A stretch of DNA of 64,000 nucleotides from an uncultured Planococcus sp. (GTDB lineage Bacteria; Bacillota; Bacilli; Bacillales_A; Planococcaceae), in assembly GCA_947493585.1 (NCBI GenBank), contig CANLRI010000008.1, positions 1 through 64,000 of the forward strand, written 5' to 3'. The notes under the pieces were generated by a model that did no database searches, was not told the origin of the DNA, and worked only from the letters and a program-made list of their open reading frames with translations. Both the position numbers and the translations under genes were made by a program. Shown one piece after another: positions 17,806 to 26,460 of the stretch. Each line of letters opens with the position of its first letter. Position 1 is the first letter of the stretch.

Positions 17806-18792
17806 TTACTTGGAATCACTTGGATAGGACAGGCCGATTTCTTGGCGGACTTTATCCATTACGCACATGGTGGTATAGGAGTTTTCAAACGAATTAACAA
17901 GTGACTCCGTTTTCTTTTGGCTGATTAAATCGATAAACTCTTTCACTTCATAATACATAGCGGGCTGAGGTTGTTCTACTGTCACTGATTCAACAGTGCC
18001 ATCGTTGTAATGAATGTCCACTTTTTCGGCTGAATGTATTTTATCAATCACCATAATTCCTTTTTCCCCTTGGATTTCGCTTGGTAAAGTGGAATTTGTG
18101 ATTTTTGAATAAATGATAACCGCATCTTTGTCATCATATTTCAATAGGACACTTCCTTCGCCATCTATACCGGAATCCAGGGTAAGACCTGTGGCCTTTA
18201 TTTCTTTTGGCTCGCCGAACAGTAAAATGAGAGGGTATAAACAGTAGGTGCCCAGATCCATCAATGAACCGTTCGCAAAATTTGGATTAAATGCATTTAA
18301 TACTGTTCCTTTTTTGTATGCATCATAACGCGATGAGTACTGGCAATAGCTAGCAAAGTATCTGCGGATAGGGCCGATTTTGTGCAGATTATTTTGAATG
18401 GCCTTAAAGTTTGGAAGCAACGTAGATTTCATCGCTTCCATAAGCAGCACATTATGATCTTTCGCTTCTTGAATCATTTTCGCTGCTTCTGCTGCATTGG
18501 CAGCCATCGGTTTTTCACATAATACATGTTTGGAGTTTTTTAAAAACAAGACGGCTTGGTCAGCATGGAATGAGTTGGGTGTGGCAATATAAACCGCATC
18601 GATTTCATCGCTGACTGCCATTTCTTCTAAGTCGGTAAAAATTTTAGTTATTCCATATTGACTGGCAAATTCCTCTGCTCTTTCCAACGTTCGGGAATAA
18701 ACGGCTGCTAATTTAAAATTCTCAATCCCTTTTGCCGCTTCAAGCAATCTTTCTGTAATCCAATTAGTACCCACTATGCCAATTCGTATCAT
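17806..18792 (-). CDS. Gfo/Idh/MocA family oxidoreductase
   Basis: A 328-residue NAD(P)-dependent oxidoreductase with an N-terminal Rossmann fold (MIRIGIVGTNWI) and the family signature CEKPMAANAAEA near residue 93, whose Lys is catalytic. Family members oxidise or reduce sugars, inositol or related polyols. It is convergent with the HAD gene and divergent from the HxlR regulator. Its promoter carries a third copy of the operator found before zwf and hxlA, so it belongs to the same regulon. Its substrate is unknown; a sugar made in formaldehyde or sugar-phosphate stress would fit. Confidence 0.9.
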   Translation of the reverse strand: MIRIGIVGTNWITERLLEAAKGIENFKLAAVYSRTLERAEEFASQYGITKIFTDLEEMAVSDEIDAVYIATPNSFHADQAVLFLKNSKHVLCEKPMAANAAEAAKMIQEAKDHNVLLMEAMKSTLLPNFKAIQNNLHKIGPIRRYFASYCQYSSRYDAYKKGTVLNAFNPNFANGSLMDLGTYCLYPLILLFGEPKEIKATGLTLDSGIDGEGSVLLKYDDKDAVIIYSKITNSTLPSEIQGEKGIMVIDKIHSAEKVDIHYNDGTVESVTVEQPQPAMYYEVKEFIDLISQKKTESLVNSFENSYTTMCVMDKVRQEIGLSYPSDSK

Positions 18793-18886
18793 TTTTTATC
18801 CTCTTTTCTGTCTTTATTGCATTATCGCCCACAATTGCAAAGACATTATTCCAATGCTAAAAAAATTTACTAACCATTCTATATCT

Positions 18887-18958
18887 AGTATAATTAGTAA
18901 GTTACATTAATTATAGTACTGACTTTTTTATCACATAGTATCGAAAAGTATACGATAG
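18887..18958 (-). promoter_or_regulatory. Promoter and operator copy C, between oxidoreductase and hxlR-like gene
   Basis: Read toward the oxidoreductase, GTATACTTTT, TATGTGA, AAGT and GTACT recur with the spacing of copies A and B (about 32 of 45 positions match copy B). As in the other two copies the element runs into the -35 position (TATAAT at 18910-18915), followed by a 17-bp spacer and a -10 box TATACT at 18887-18892. On the plus strand TTATCA, 17 bp and TACGAT could be the regulator's own promoter, overlapping the element and allowing autoregulation. Confidence 0.65.
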
Positions 18959-18986
18959 AAATATAACAAGGAAGGAAAGAAAATAG

Positions 18987-19340
18987 ATGCCTAATTTAGG
19001 AGAGAAAGTTTTTAATTGTGAAAAAGAGCTGACACTTTCCATCATCGGAGGAAAGTGGAAAATGCTAGTGCTATGGCATTTAGGAAAAGAAGGAACTAAA
19101 CGTTTTGGGGAATTAAAAAGTCTTATGCCAGGCATCACGCAACGGATGCTCGTGAATCAATTGCGTGAACTGGAAGATCATTTGATTGTCCACCGGGAAG
19201 TATACCCTGTGGTTCCGCCGAAAGTGGAGTACTCACTTACCGAACAAGGAAGAAGCCTTATTCCAATTCTTGATTCCATGTACGAATGGGGCAAAGAATA
19301 CATCGAGCAAAACTTGGATCAGCAAATAGAAAACAACTAA
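18987..19340 (+). CDS. HxlR-family transcriptional regulator
   Basis: A 117-residue winged-helix protein with the HxlR hallmarks: a cysteine near the N-terminus ([24 protein letters not shown]), the recognition region [25 protein letters not shown] and the wing [17 protein letters not shown]. In Bacillus subtilis HxlR activates hxlAB in response to formaldehyde, and its N-terminal cysteine is the expected sensor (Cys12 here). The presence of three similar operators in the module and one directly upstream of this gene makes it the likely regulator of zwf-pgi-gnd, hxlAB and the oxidoreductase. Confidence 0.88.
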   Translation: MPNLGEKVFNCEKELTLSIIGGKWKMLVLWHLGKEGTKRFGELKSLMPGITQRMLVNQLRELEDHLIVHREVYPVVPPKVEYSLTEQGRSLIPILDSMYEWGKEYIEQNLDQQIENN

Positions 19341-19377
19341 GTTAGTTAGTATTTAAAAATAGCTGAATAAAATAAAG

Positions 19378-19415
19378 CGGATTTCATTAAAATTAAAATG
19401 AAATCCGTTTTTTTT
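19378..19415 (+). terminator. Terminator of the hxlR-like gene
   Basis: CGGATTTCATT pairs with AATGAAATCCG and is followed by TTTTTTTT. Confidence 0.9.
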
Positions 19416-20071
19416 AAATGGAGTTTCTTATATAACAATTTTTATTGACACTTCATTAAATATTGGATTGACGTGTCGAATCAATGGAAGTTTTCAAGGT
19501 AGAACTTTAGAAAATACCATGGATGCGATGAAATACTGTACTCAGTACAGGAAACCGGTTTATTTAGATATGCCACTTAGAATTAATCCAGCACTGATTT
19601 CCAGGCAGATGGAACCTTACTGATATTTGGATTTGTGATTTTGTACCGGAAAATTTATAAAGAGATTTTCTCTTCAAAATCAGTTTACATATCATGAATT
19701 TATCGGAAGCTGCACAAAGAGGAAGGGACGGAAGATGCGCTTGGAATAGCATCTACTCTCCCTTTTCTCTATTGTTGTACTTTAAAATACAGTTTCGCAA
19801 TTGTGTGGATATATCAATTTAAGCTGCAATTCAAATGTAGGATTCACCCCAGCAGAACGACTTATCATTCGCTGGATAAGTAACGTTATTCAGTGAAAAG
19901 CAGGAAATAAAACAATTAAAGAATTAATTTACGGAATGAAGGAGTTTTCTAAGTAGGAATAGAAAGATATGAAATGAAAGTCGTGCAATACTTGTAATAA
20001 CTTAGTAGAATCGGGCTGCCTGTTTATTCGAGCTAAAAGATGTCTGAATCTATATTAGAGGAGGAAAATAA
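19416..20071. other. Intergenic region, 650 bp, no gene recognised
   Basis: This stretch separates the formaldehyde module from the gap-copZ pair. It has only short frames with frequent stops, and no repeat or transposon end was seen. It may hold eroded coding sequence. A promoter for gap must lie near its right end, which finishes with the strong AGAGGAGG site of gap. Confidence 0.5.
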
Positions 20072-21076
20072 ATGACCACTAGATTAGCTATTAATGGGTT
20101 TGGACGTGTAGGAAGAACAACATTAAGAAGATTAGTAGATACAAATTCGGAACTGGAACTGGTTGCTGTTAATGATTTAGCTAATATTGAAAACTTAGCT
20201 TATTTATTAGAATTTGATACAACTTATGGGCGATTAAAGCATGATGTTCAGGTACATGAAAATGTCTTGGTTGTTGGTGAGAAGGAAATTAAATTCTACC
20301 AAGAAGCTGATGCAAAAGATCTCCCGTGGAATGAGTTGCAAATTGATATCGTGTTAGAAGCAACCGGTATTTATAAAACGGCTGATAAGGCTCAGGCACA
20401 TCTTGACGCAGGTGCTAAAAGAGTAATTATAACTGCTCCAGCAGATCAGGAAACGAAGATGATTGTTTACGGTGTTAATGAGAGCATTGTTACAAAAGAC
20501 GACATGATCATTTCTTCAGCTTCTTGTACAACTAATGATTTAGCTCCAGTTGCGAAAGTATTACATGATAACTTTGGAATTATAACTGGTTATATGACTA
20601 CAATTAAAGCCTATACACCTTCGCAAAAATTACATGATAGCCCTAATACGGATATGAGACGCGGACGGGCAGGAGCGATGAATGCAATTCCGACTTCTAC
20701 TGGAGCAGCAAAAGCTGTCGGAAGAGTCATTCCTGAATTAACCGGAATTATTGACGGAACGGCAGTGAGAGTACCACTTTTAGGTGGGGCAATAGTGGAG
20801 TTTTATACAAACTTAGAAAGAAAAGTAACAATTGAAGAAGTGAATGAAGCCATGAAAGAAGCTGCGAGTCCCTCGTTTGAATACTCTGAAAAGTTAATTG
20901 TGTCCTCAGACGTTGTTGGAACTTCAGCCGGAGGTATTTTTGATGCCACATTAACTGATATCGTTGAAAATGGGGATAAGCAGCTTGTTAAAACTGTTTC
21001 TTGGTACGACAGCGAATATGGATTTGTATCTAATCTGGTTCGTTTGACTGAACATTTTGCTCAAGTCATTAAATAA
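20072..21076 (+). CDS. Type I glyceraldehyde-3-phosphate dehydrogenase
   Basis: Oxidatively phosphorylates glyceraldehyde 3-phosphate. The 334-residue length is standard. The N-terminal INGFGRVGRTTLRRL binds NAD(P), and the catalytic cysteine is in SSASCTTNDLAPVAKVL. The usual CTTNxLAP has Asp at the variable position. Ser-Ser replaces the more usual Ser-Asn before ASC. The codon after the NAD-selecting strand reads AVNDLANIENLAYLLEFD, as in the biosynthetic or accessory branch. It lies 51 bp before a copper chaperone gene and may share its transcript. GAPDH is a known target of copper poisoning, so a copper-tolerant isoenzyme is a reasonable inference. Confidence 0.93.
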   Translation: MTTRLAINGFGRVGRTTLRRLVDTNSELELVAVNDLANIENLAYLLEFDTTYGRLKHDVQVHENVLVVGEKEIKFYQEADAKDLPWNELQIDIVLEATGIYKTADKAQAHLDAGAKRVIITAPADQETKMIVYGVNESIVTKDDMIISSASCTTNDLAPVAKVLHDNFGIITGYMTTIKAYTPSQKLHDSPNTDMRRGRAGAMNAIPTSTGAAKAVGRVIPELTGIIDGTAVRVPLLGGAIVEFYTNLERKVTIEEVNEAMKEAASPSFEYSEKLIVSSDVVGTSAGGIFDATLTDIVENGDKQLVKTVSWYDSEYGFVSNLVRLTEHFAQVIK

Positions 21077-21127
21077 ATGTCAATTGAAATAGCCGGTTTT
21101 AAATCTTCAAAAAGGAGGTGAGAAAAC

Positions 21128-21334
21128 ATGCAAACCAAAACTTTAGATGTTAGGGGAATGACTTGTGGCCACTGCAAAATATCAGTAGAAGGCGCGCTAA
21201 AAGGTTTAGAAGGAGTATCTGCTGCAGAGGTAGATCTAAACTCTGGTAAAGTGAAAGTTACCTATGACGAATCAAAAGTTTCCTCAGAGAATATGAAAGA
21301 AGCTGTTGAGGAACAAGGCTATGACGTAGCATAA
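21128..21334 (+). CDS. copZ: Copper chaperone CopZ-like HMA-domain protein
   Basis: A 68-residue heavy-metal-associated domain with the Cu(I)-binding motif GMTCGHC at residues 10-16 and the closing EEQGYDV typical of CopZ. It would bind Cu(I) in the cytosol and pass it to an exporting ATPase. It follows the GAPDH gene by 51 bp with an AAGGAGG site. A second CopZ is encoded at 36232 beside copB, and the two proteins are clearly similar. No CsoR-type site is visible directly upstream of this pair, unlike the second copy. Confidence 0.92.
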   Translation: MQTKTLDVRGMTCGHCKISVEGALKGLEGVSAAEVDLNSGKVKVTYDESKVSSENMKEAVEEQGYDVA

Positions 21335-21347
21335 AAATAGATGATAT

Positions 21348-21380
21348 AAGTGAGTTCCCTATATTGGAAGCTCGCTTTTT
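21348..21380 (+). terminator. Terminator of gap-copZ
   Basis: AGTGAGTTCC and GGAAGCTCGCT form an imperfect stem followed by TTTTTTT. Confidence 0.75.
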
Positions 21381-21775
21381 TTGAAATTTGCTTATTTGAG
21401 GTGGACGCCATCCAAACATCACCATCTGGGATGCCGGTTAGCAAAAGAGACCTCACCAACCGGTACGTTTTGCCTGCCTAGTTCCGTGACATTTAGGTTT
21501 CGATTTGCAATCTATTTGTGATTTGGTAAATTTCCATAATTTCCGCACTTGTATAGTTGCCGTTGCGCTTCATCTGGATGACATTGGATTTCTTTCTCAG
21601 GATAGAGTTGTTTCAGTACCCTTTTTTGACCCTTTTTTGAAGCTATACAGAAAAACGCCTTGCATAGAATTTTGGTATTTTCATACCTTTTTTCAATGCA
21701 TTGCGTTTTTTAGTTTTATGTTTTTAGGTTAATGTCCAAAGTGATACCGAATTAATTTATGCTCTTTCTTGCAAG
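21381..21775. other. Intergenic, possible eroded coding sequence
   Basis: About 395 bp without a supported gene. The minus strand has patches of protein-like reading in shifting frames, which suggests a decayed gene, but I cannot name it. Confidence 0.35.
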
Positions 21776-22480
21776 TTAATTTCTATCAGCGACTTTCATG
21801 ACAAATGGAAAAGCGAGAACGCCCGCGTCTGAGAATTTGAATTCAACCCATAGTTTATAAAAACCAGGTGAAGGGAACTGAGCTTCAAATACGGGTTTAT
21901 CTTCTGATACTGGATGGACATGGATAAATTTTTCTCCTTGTTCATCCAGCACAACTACATGGCCTAATGCCCCTAAGTAAGGCAAAGGAGTTTCGCCGTT
22001 TAAATCAAAAGATAGAGCAGCTGATTTTCCGGCAGTCAGCTTTGGATGGTGAAACGTAACGGTTTTACCCTCGACTTCTTTTGTAGCACTATCCCTTTCC
22101 GCAAGCATCTCCCAATCGATGCTAGGAGTTTCAGTGACTTTGCCAACTGTTATCGTAATTGGCTCGATAACGTAAGTCATTCCTACCGGGGTGATATCCG
22201 CGAAAGCAAGGTAACGACCCGGAGGCAGTTCTACCTCCACTTCGAAATCTCCAGAAGCATTTTCGATGGGATGGACATGTAAAAAAGTTTCTAAACCTGC
22301 ACTGGTAATAACCAGGTGCATTCTTTTTTCGTGAGTTTCAGTTAAAGCTACAGCATTGTTTTCTTTATCACGGACTTTAATCGTCACTATCCCGGAGTTA
22401 TAAGTGGTATTTACTTGGACTTCAAGAAGTTTTTCATCCATATCATGATGTTTATGATTTTTGTGATGTTCATGTTCCAA
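21776..22480 (-). CDS. His-rich protein with two HVHP repeats, possible metal-binding
   Basis: A 234-residue protein with a His-rich start (MEHEHHKNHKHHD) and no signal peptide. Two Ig-like or CopC-like beta domains each contain FLHVHP or FIHVHP (about residues 62-67 and 188-193), followed by PPGRYLAFADI or SPGFYKLWVEF. The repeated HxHP suggests metal sites. From the copper-resistance setting I infer copper binding or buffering. It is the downstream neighbour of a MATE exporter gene on the same strand (24 bp apart) and could be in its operon. I cannot give a family name with certainty. Confidence 0.75.
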   Translation of the reverse strand: MEHEHHKNHKHHDMDEKLLEVQVNTTYNSGIVTIKVRDKENNAVALTETHEKRMHLVITSAGLETFLHVHPIENASGDFEVEVELPPGRYLAFADITPVGMTYVIEPITITVGKVTETPSIDWEMLAERDSATKEVEGKTVTFHHPKLTAGKSAALSFDLNGETPLPYLGALGHVVVLDEQGEKFIHVHPVSEDKPVFEAQFPSPGFYKLWVEFKFSDAGVLAFPFVMKVADRN

Positions 22481-22504
22481 AAGAAACTCCTCCTTTTTTC
22501 TCCA

Positions 22505-23944
22505 TTAGTAGTTGTTTGCATTTGTAGACATGTTTTCTTTAGTTGTTTGTGGATGGCATTGTGCCTCAGGTTCTGGTGCTTTCTCAAGTGCCATCCATCT
22601 TCCGCGACTGAATTGAATTACTAATACTACTGCACGAAAAGCAATATCAATGCCTATCGCCAGCCACACGCCAGCCAAACCCCAGCCTAACTGTATTCCT
22701 AACAAATACACGAGCAGTGTGCGGATGGCCCACATCCCAAAAGCGGTCAAGTACATAGGGAATTTCGTATTGTTCGCGCCTTGAAACGCTCCGGTCAAAA
22801 CCATGAGCACGGCAAGGAAAGGCTGGAAAAGGCCCGATATTTTTAAAGCGGTTCCGATATCTCTGATCACCTCGGGGTCTTCCGTAAAGAAAGTGGCGGC
22901 CCATTCTCCAAAGAAGAACAAGACTCCCCCCAATAACGTCATACATACTACCGTGAACTGAGTGGAAAGCTTCGCATACTTTTTGGCTTCTTCCAGATTG
23001 CCGGCACCGATCTGCTGGCCAACCAAAATCGTTGCCGCGGTAGCAAAGCCATATCCGATCATATAAGAGAACACTTCAACATTTCCAGCAATTTGATGAG
23101 CCGCAAAGGCATTGGTTCCAAGTGCGACGACGAAACCGAAATAGACAATCTGTCCGGCCCGCATGACCAATCGTTCTCCTGCTGCAGGAGCGCCAAGAGT
23201 AGAGAGTTCCATTAGATGTTGTTTGTCTGGCTTCCAATATTCTTTTCTGAATGCCAGCACTTTTTCTTTGTTGATGTAATAGAAAAGGGCTAGAGTGCCG
23301 ATTAAACGGGAAATGACCGTGGCTATGGCAGCACCGGCAATTCCAAGTTCCGGAATGAACAGGAAACCGAATATCAACACATAATCAAGCAAAGCATTGA
23401 TGCCGTTAATGACTATACTGATCTTCATAGGCGTTTTGGTATCACCGGCTCCACGCAGAATTGCACTCATTACAAACATCAAAGACATGATGACAGAAGG
23501 AATTCCGACAATCCGAAAATATTGCGAACCCAACTCCAGGACTTCATCTTCGATGCCCATCAGCCGAAGCAGCGGTTCTGCAAAGAACCACGTAGCCAAG
23601 CCGGTGAGAATCCCAAAAAGGATTGCCAGAATAATGGACTGCTGGGAAATGTGCCTGGCTTTTTCGGGTTGGTTTGCACCCAGGAAGTTAGCAATTCGAA
23701 CATTGGCAGCGACACCGATTGCCATAAAGACGGCAAAGTAAATCGCAAGGACCGCATTCGTGATCCCGACTGCTGAAACGGCTGCCAAACTGATGTGTGA
23801 AACAAAGTACGTATCCACAAAACCCAGCAATGTTTGAAAGAAATTCTCTATTACAGCAGGTATAGCTAAAATGGCGATAATCTTCAGCCGTTCTCGATCT
23901 GTCTTAGGTTGGAGAGGTTGGTGGGCCAGCAACTGCTCGTTCAT
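22505..23944 (-). CDS. MATE family efflux transporter
   Basis: The frame opens at 23989, but AAAGGAGA before the ATG at 23944 marks the likely start, giving 479 residues. The protein has twelve predicted membrane helices in two homologous halves. Typical segments are AIPAVIENFFQTLLGFVDTYFVS and GAGDTKTPMKISIVINGINALLDYVLIFG, and the matching FQGANNTKFPMYLTAFGMW in the second half. MATE proteins export cationic drugs or metabolites with Na+ or H+ antiport. A related second MATE lies at 39065-40450. What it exports is unknown. Confidence 0.92.
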   Translation of the reverse strand: MNEQLLAHQPLQPKTDRERLKIIAILAIPAVIENFFQTLLGFVDTYFVSHISLAAVSAVGITNAVLAIYFAVFMAIGVAANVRIANFLGANQPEKARHISQQSIILAILFGILTGLATWFFAEPLLRLMGIEDEVLELGSQYFRIVGIPSVIMSLMFVMSAILRGAGDTKTPMKISIVINGINALLDYVLIFGFLFIPELGIAGAAIATVISRLIGTLALFYYINKEKVLAFRKEYWKPDKQHLMELSTLGAPAAGERLVMRAGQIVYFGFVVALGTNAFAAHQIAGNVEVFSYMIGYGFATAATILVGQQIGAGNLEEAKKYAKLSTQFTVVCMTLLGGVLFFFGEWAATFFTEDPEVIRDIGTALKISGLFQPFLAVLMVLTGAFQGANNTKFPMYLTAFGMWAIRTLLVYLLGIQLGWGLAGVWLAIGIDIAFRAVVLVIQFSRGRWMALEKAPEPEAQCHPQTTKENMSTNANNY

Positions 23945-24263
23945 GGATTTCTCCTTTCCGGATCTCGCCCCTATAAAACAAAAGCGCACGTTAAGAGGAA
24001 TGCGTGACCTTGCATAGTCTTACGTTTCGCATTAAGTGATTGATAAAAAGACGGTTTTTTACTTGAATTAAGAGCATCTTATTATTAAAAATGCGCCTGT
24101 CCACCAAACTTAGATTAGAAGGGTGTACCCCTGAATCTGTAGTCAGCAATAACACAATGGAATATCCATTCATCTGGTATTTATTTGATGCTATACAAAC
24201 TTCTACCCATCCGTTCTCTTCGCAAACTCCATAGAAAATGCACATTTGCTTTTGACTGACCAG
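23945..24263. other. Promoter region upstream of the MATE gene
   Basis: No gene. At 24224-24246 it holds a 23-bp sequence (ACTCCATAGAAA then TGCACATTT) repeated with one mismatch at 36036-36058 upstream of the copper-storage gene. This could be a shared promoter or regulator site. Confidence 0.5.
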
Positions 24264-24464
24264 CTATGATTCATCTTCATTGTAAAGGGGCTGACTGTCT
24301 GCCTCTAAATCGATAATGCTGAGGCGGCGAAAGCCTAAAGCAGTTTTGTTATCAATAAACATACCAGAGGAATCAGGTCCACGGTGTATGATGGTGTTCA
24401 TCATTTGTTCCAAAACGGCTGACGAATTACTCGTTTCGCCGATAAATCCAGTAAATCCACACAT
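24264..24464 (-). pseudogene. asnB: Truncated asparagine synthetase, N-terminal fragment
   Basis: Begins MCGFTGFIGE, where Cys2 is the glutaminase nucleophile, and continues through IIHRGPDSSG and ALGFRRLSIIDLEA, the N-terminal amidotransferase blocks of AsnB. It stops after 66 residues, while the family has about 630. The ATG at 24464 has GGAG upstream, and a good -10 box TATAAT lies above it. No remainder follows. A full-length asnB lies at 42816-44714, but the two N-termini differ in detail, so this is not a simple copy of it. Confidence 0.85.
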
Positions 24465-24652
24465 AATTTGTTGCTCCATTCAGTGTTTAATTTTTTCGAA
24501 CCTCCGTATTATAAAGTTTTTATGTGCAGATTTTATGCATAAATAAAAATGTAATTTTAAAACAATTTATGGGGGTGTACTTTCATTTCATTGATTTTCA
24601 TTTATGAAAAAGAGGAAGTGTTTATCGTAGTTTTCTCAAACAGTGGGTAAAA

Positions 24653-25132
24653 TTACAAAGATTTTTTTCTTTTGTTCTTTGCCCAGATCAGCAGAAACGA
24701 TAGAAAGATCAAAATAAATAAGCCGTACTGATAACCGGGAGGTATGGATTCTACAAGGCCATAAACAACAGCCACTTCAAGAGAAACGGCCGGAATTTTA
24801 CCGATGGTGCTGGCAATGATGAATAAGCCACCTGGAATGGGCGTCAAGGCCGCCCCTGCTGTCACCAAACCTGATGGAACAAAAGGAATTAAGCGCAGCA
24901 AGATGATTGCCCAGAAGACGCGGCTTATTGAAGAACTCTGGATGTACCTCCAGAACGGCCGCTTTAACCACTTTGGATTAACTTTTGAAAACCCATATCG
25001 ATATAGGTAAAATCCGACGATAGCGCCAAAAATCTCCCCCGACAAAGAAAGGATGACGCCAATGGTTAACCCTAAAGAACTGATATTGAGAGACGTGAGC
25101 AAAAAGCTTGGGAAAAAGCCAACTGCACCCAT
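24653..25132 (-). CDS. TVP38/TMEM64 (VTT-domain) membrane protein
   Basis: A 159-residue membrane protein with the VTT core: GEIFGAIVGFYLYRYG, RLIPFVPSGLVTAGAALTPIPGGLFIIASTIGKIPA and two closing helices. VTT/DedA-like proteins are thought to move lipids or keep membrane potential. The start is odd. The ATG at 25132 has no ribosome binding site, and the reading frame continues upstream with a hydrophobic stretch (FPVLEFLLLLIFNIS) to an AGGAGG with ATA rather than ATG downstream. Either a non-standard start is used, or the true start codon has mutated. Confidence 0.8.
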   Translation of the reverse strand: MGAVGFFPSFLLTSLNISSLGLTIGVILSLSGEIFGAIVGFYLYRYGFSKVNPKWLKRPFWRYIQSSSISRVFWAIILLRLIPFVPSGLVTAGAALTPIPGGLFIIASTIGKIPAVSLEVAVVYGLVESIPPGYQYGLFILIFLSFLLIWAKNKRKKSL

Positions 25133-25274
25133 ACTTATGTTGAAAATGAGAAGCAGCAGAAATTCTAAAACGGGGAATTGAGTATTTATGGTATGATCCG
25201 CCTCCTGTGCTGTTTAAAAAATGGTGGTATATAAAAGTTCAGTTGAATGAAAATTTACGATAGAGAAGTGCGTT

Positions 25275-26435
25275 CTATATCCGTTTTTTTCGAACTCGGT
25301 AATACACTAATCCTGATAAGCCAACGACGAGGATTAACAAATAGATTGAACTTAAAATCCCAGGTGGGAAAAATGAGCGAACGTCTTCAGGATTAGAAGG
25401 ACGGTTTGTCTCAGAAGCACTGACAACGTGAAACTGATAAGAAGACAAAAGAGTGCCATCCTGATCAGTAATCCTTAATAGTCCATCTTCTTTTACAGCT
25501 ATCGTCACTTGCTCATCTGTTTGGTGTGTATAAAAGAAATCGCCTGGCGTAATGTATTCCACATCACCGGCAAAAAAGCTGCTTTCTTTCGGAATGCTCA
25601 CTGTCTCAAAATTTGCAAATCCAAAATCCAATAATTGAACCGTGTCAGCATAAGCTTCTGCCTCTGTTTCGCTTTTTAAAGTGACGACAATTAAATTCAA
25701 ATTTTCTCTTTTGGCTGTTGTGGCCAGCGTGACGCCTGCTTCTGGCACATACCCGGTTTTACCACCGGTAACATCCTCATAAGGTTTTTCCCTTAAGAGT
25801 TTATGGTGGGTATAAAGCGTGGTGTCCCAGGATTCACCCTTCCACGGCAGCTCTTTTGTGCCGAATATTTCCTTGAATTCTTCGTTCTTCATCGCATACC
25901 GGGTTAATTCCGCTAAGTCTTCGGCTGTAGTCATATGCTGGGGATCAAAAAGACCATGGGGATTTTCGAAGTTCGTATTCTGCAGGCCAATTACATCTTT
26001 CAAATATGAATTCAGATCAGAAGCAAATAACTCGACACTGCCGCTGATGTGTTCAGCAATGGCCACGCCGGCATCATTTCCGGAGTTTATCAGGAGTCCC
26101 TGTAACAGCTTTTCTAATGTCACTTGTTCTCCCACTTCCAAATAAACACGGGTGCCTTCGGTATTTCGTGCTTTTTCATTGATGGTTACACTATCGTTTA
26201 AATTTCCGTTTTCGATGGCGTAAATGGCTGTGGCAATTTTTGTAAGGCTGGCGGGATACATTTGTGACTGTGCGTTCTTTTCATAGAGGACTTCGCCTGT
26301 AGTGGCTTCCATCACAATAGCTGCTTCACTGGATAGGATTGGCAGGGTCGGGTCGTCCATTTTACCAAAAACGGACGATCCGATAAAGGTGTTGATCATG
26401 ATGAAGATTGCTGAAACAACACTTAGTTTTTTCAT
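25275..26435 (-). CDS. D-alanyl-D-alanine carboxypeptidase (DacA/DacF-like PBP)
   Basis: A low-molecular-weight penicillin-binding protein of 386 residues that trims the terminal D-Ala from peptidoglycan pentapeptides. It has a signal peptide, the serine motif SLTK near residue 63, SGN near 119 and KTG near 222. A beta-rich C-terminal domain is followed by a membrane anchor (IYLLILVVGLSGLVYYRVRKKRI). The length is normal. It follows a murE-like gene by 25 bp with an AGGAAGGAG site, so both are one operon dealing with cell-wall precursors. A plasmid location for it is unusual. Confidence 0.93.
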   Translation of the reverse strand: MKKLSVVSAIFIMINTFIGSSVFGKMDDPTLPILSSEAAIVMEATTGEVLYEKNAQSQMYPASLTKIATAIYAIENGNLNDSVTINEKARNTEGTRVYLEVGEQVTLEKLLQGLLINSGNDAGVAIAEHISGSVELFASDLNSYLKDVIGLQNTNFENPHGLFDPQHMTTAEDLAELTRYAMKNEEFKEIFGTKELPWKGESWDTTLYTHHKLLREKPYEDVTGGKTGYVPEAGVTLATTAKRENLNLIVVTLKSETEAEAYADTVQLLDFGFANFETVSIPKESSFFAGDVEYITPGDFFYTHQTDEQVTIAVKEDGLLRITDQDGTLLSSYQFHVVSASETNRPSNPEDVRSFFPPGILSSIYLLILVVGLSGLVYYRVRKKRI

Positions 26436-26460
26436 AACGGCTCCTTCCTGTGTGCTTATT

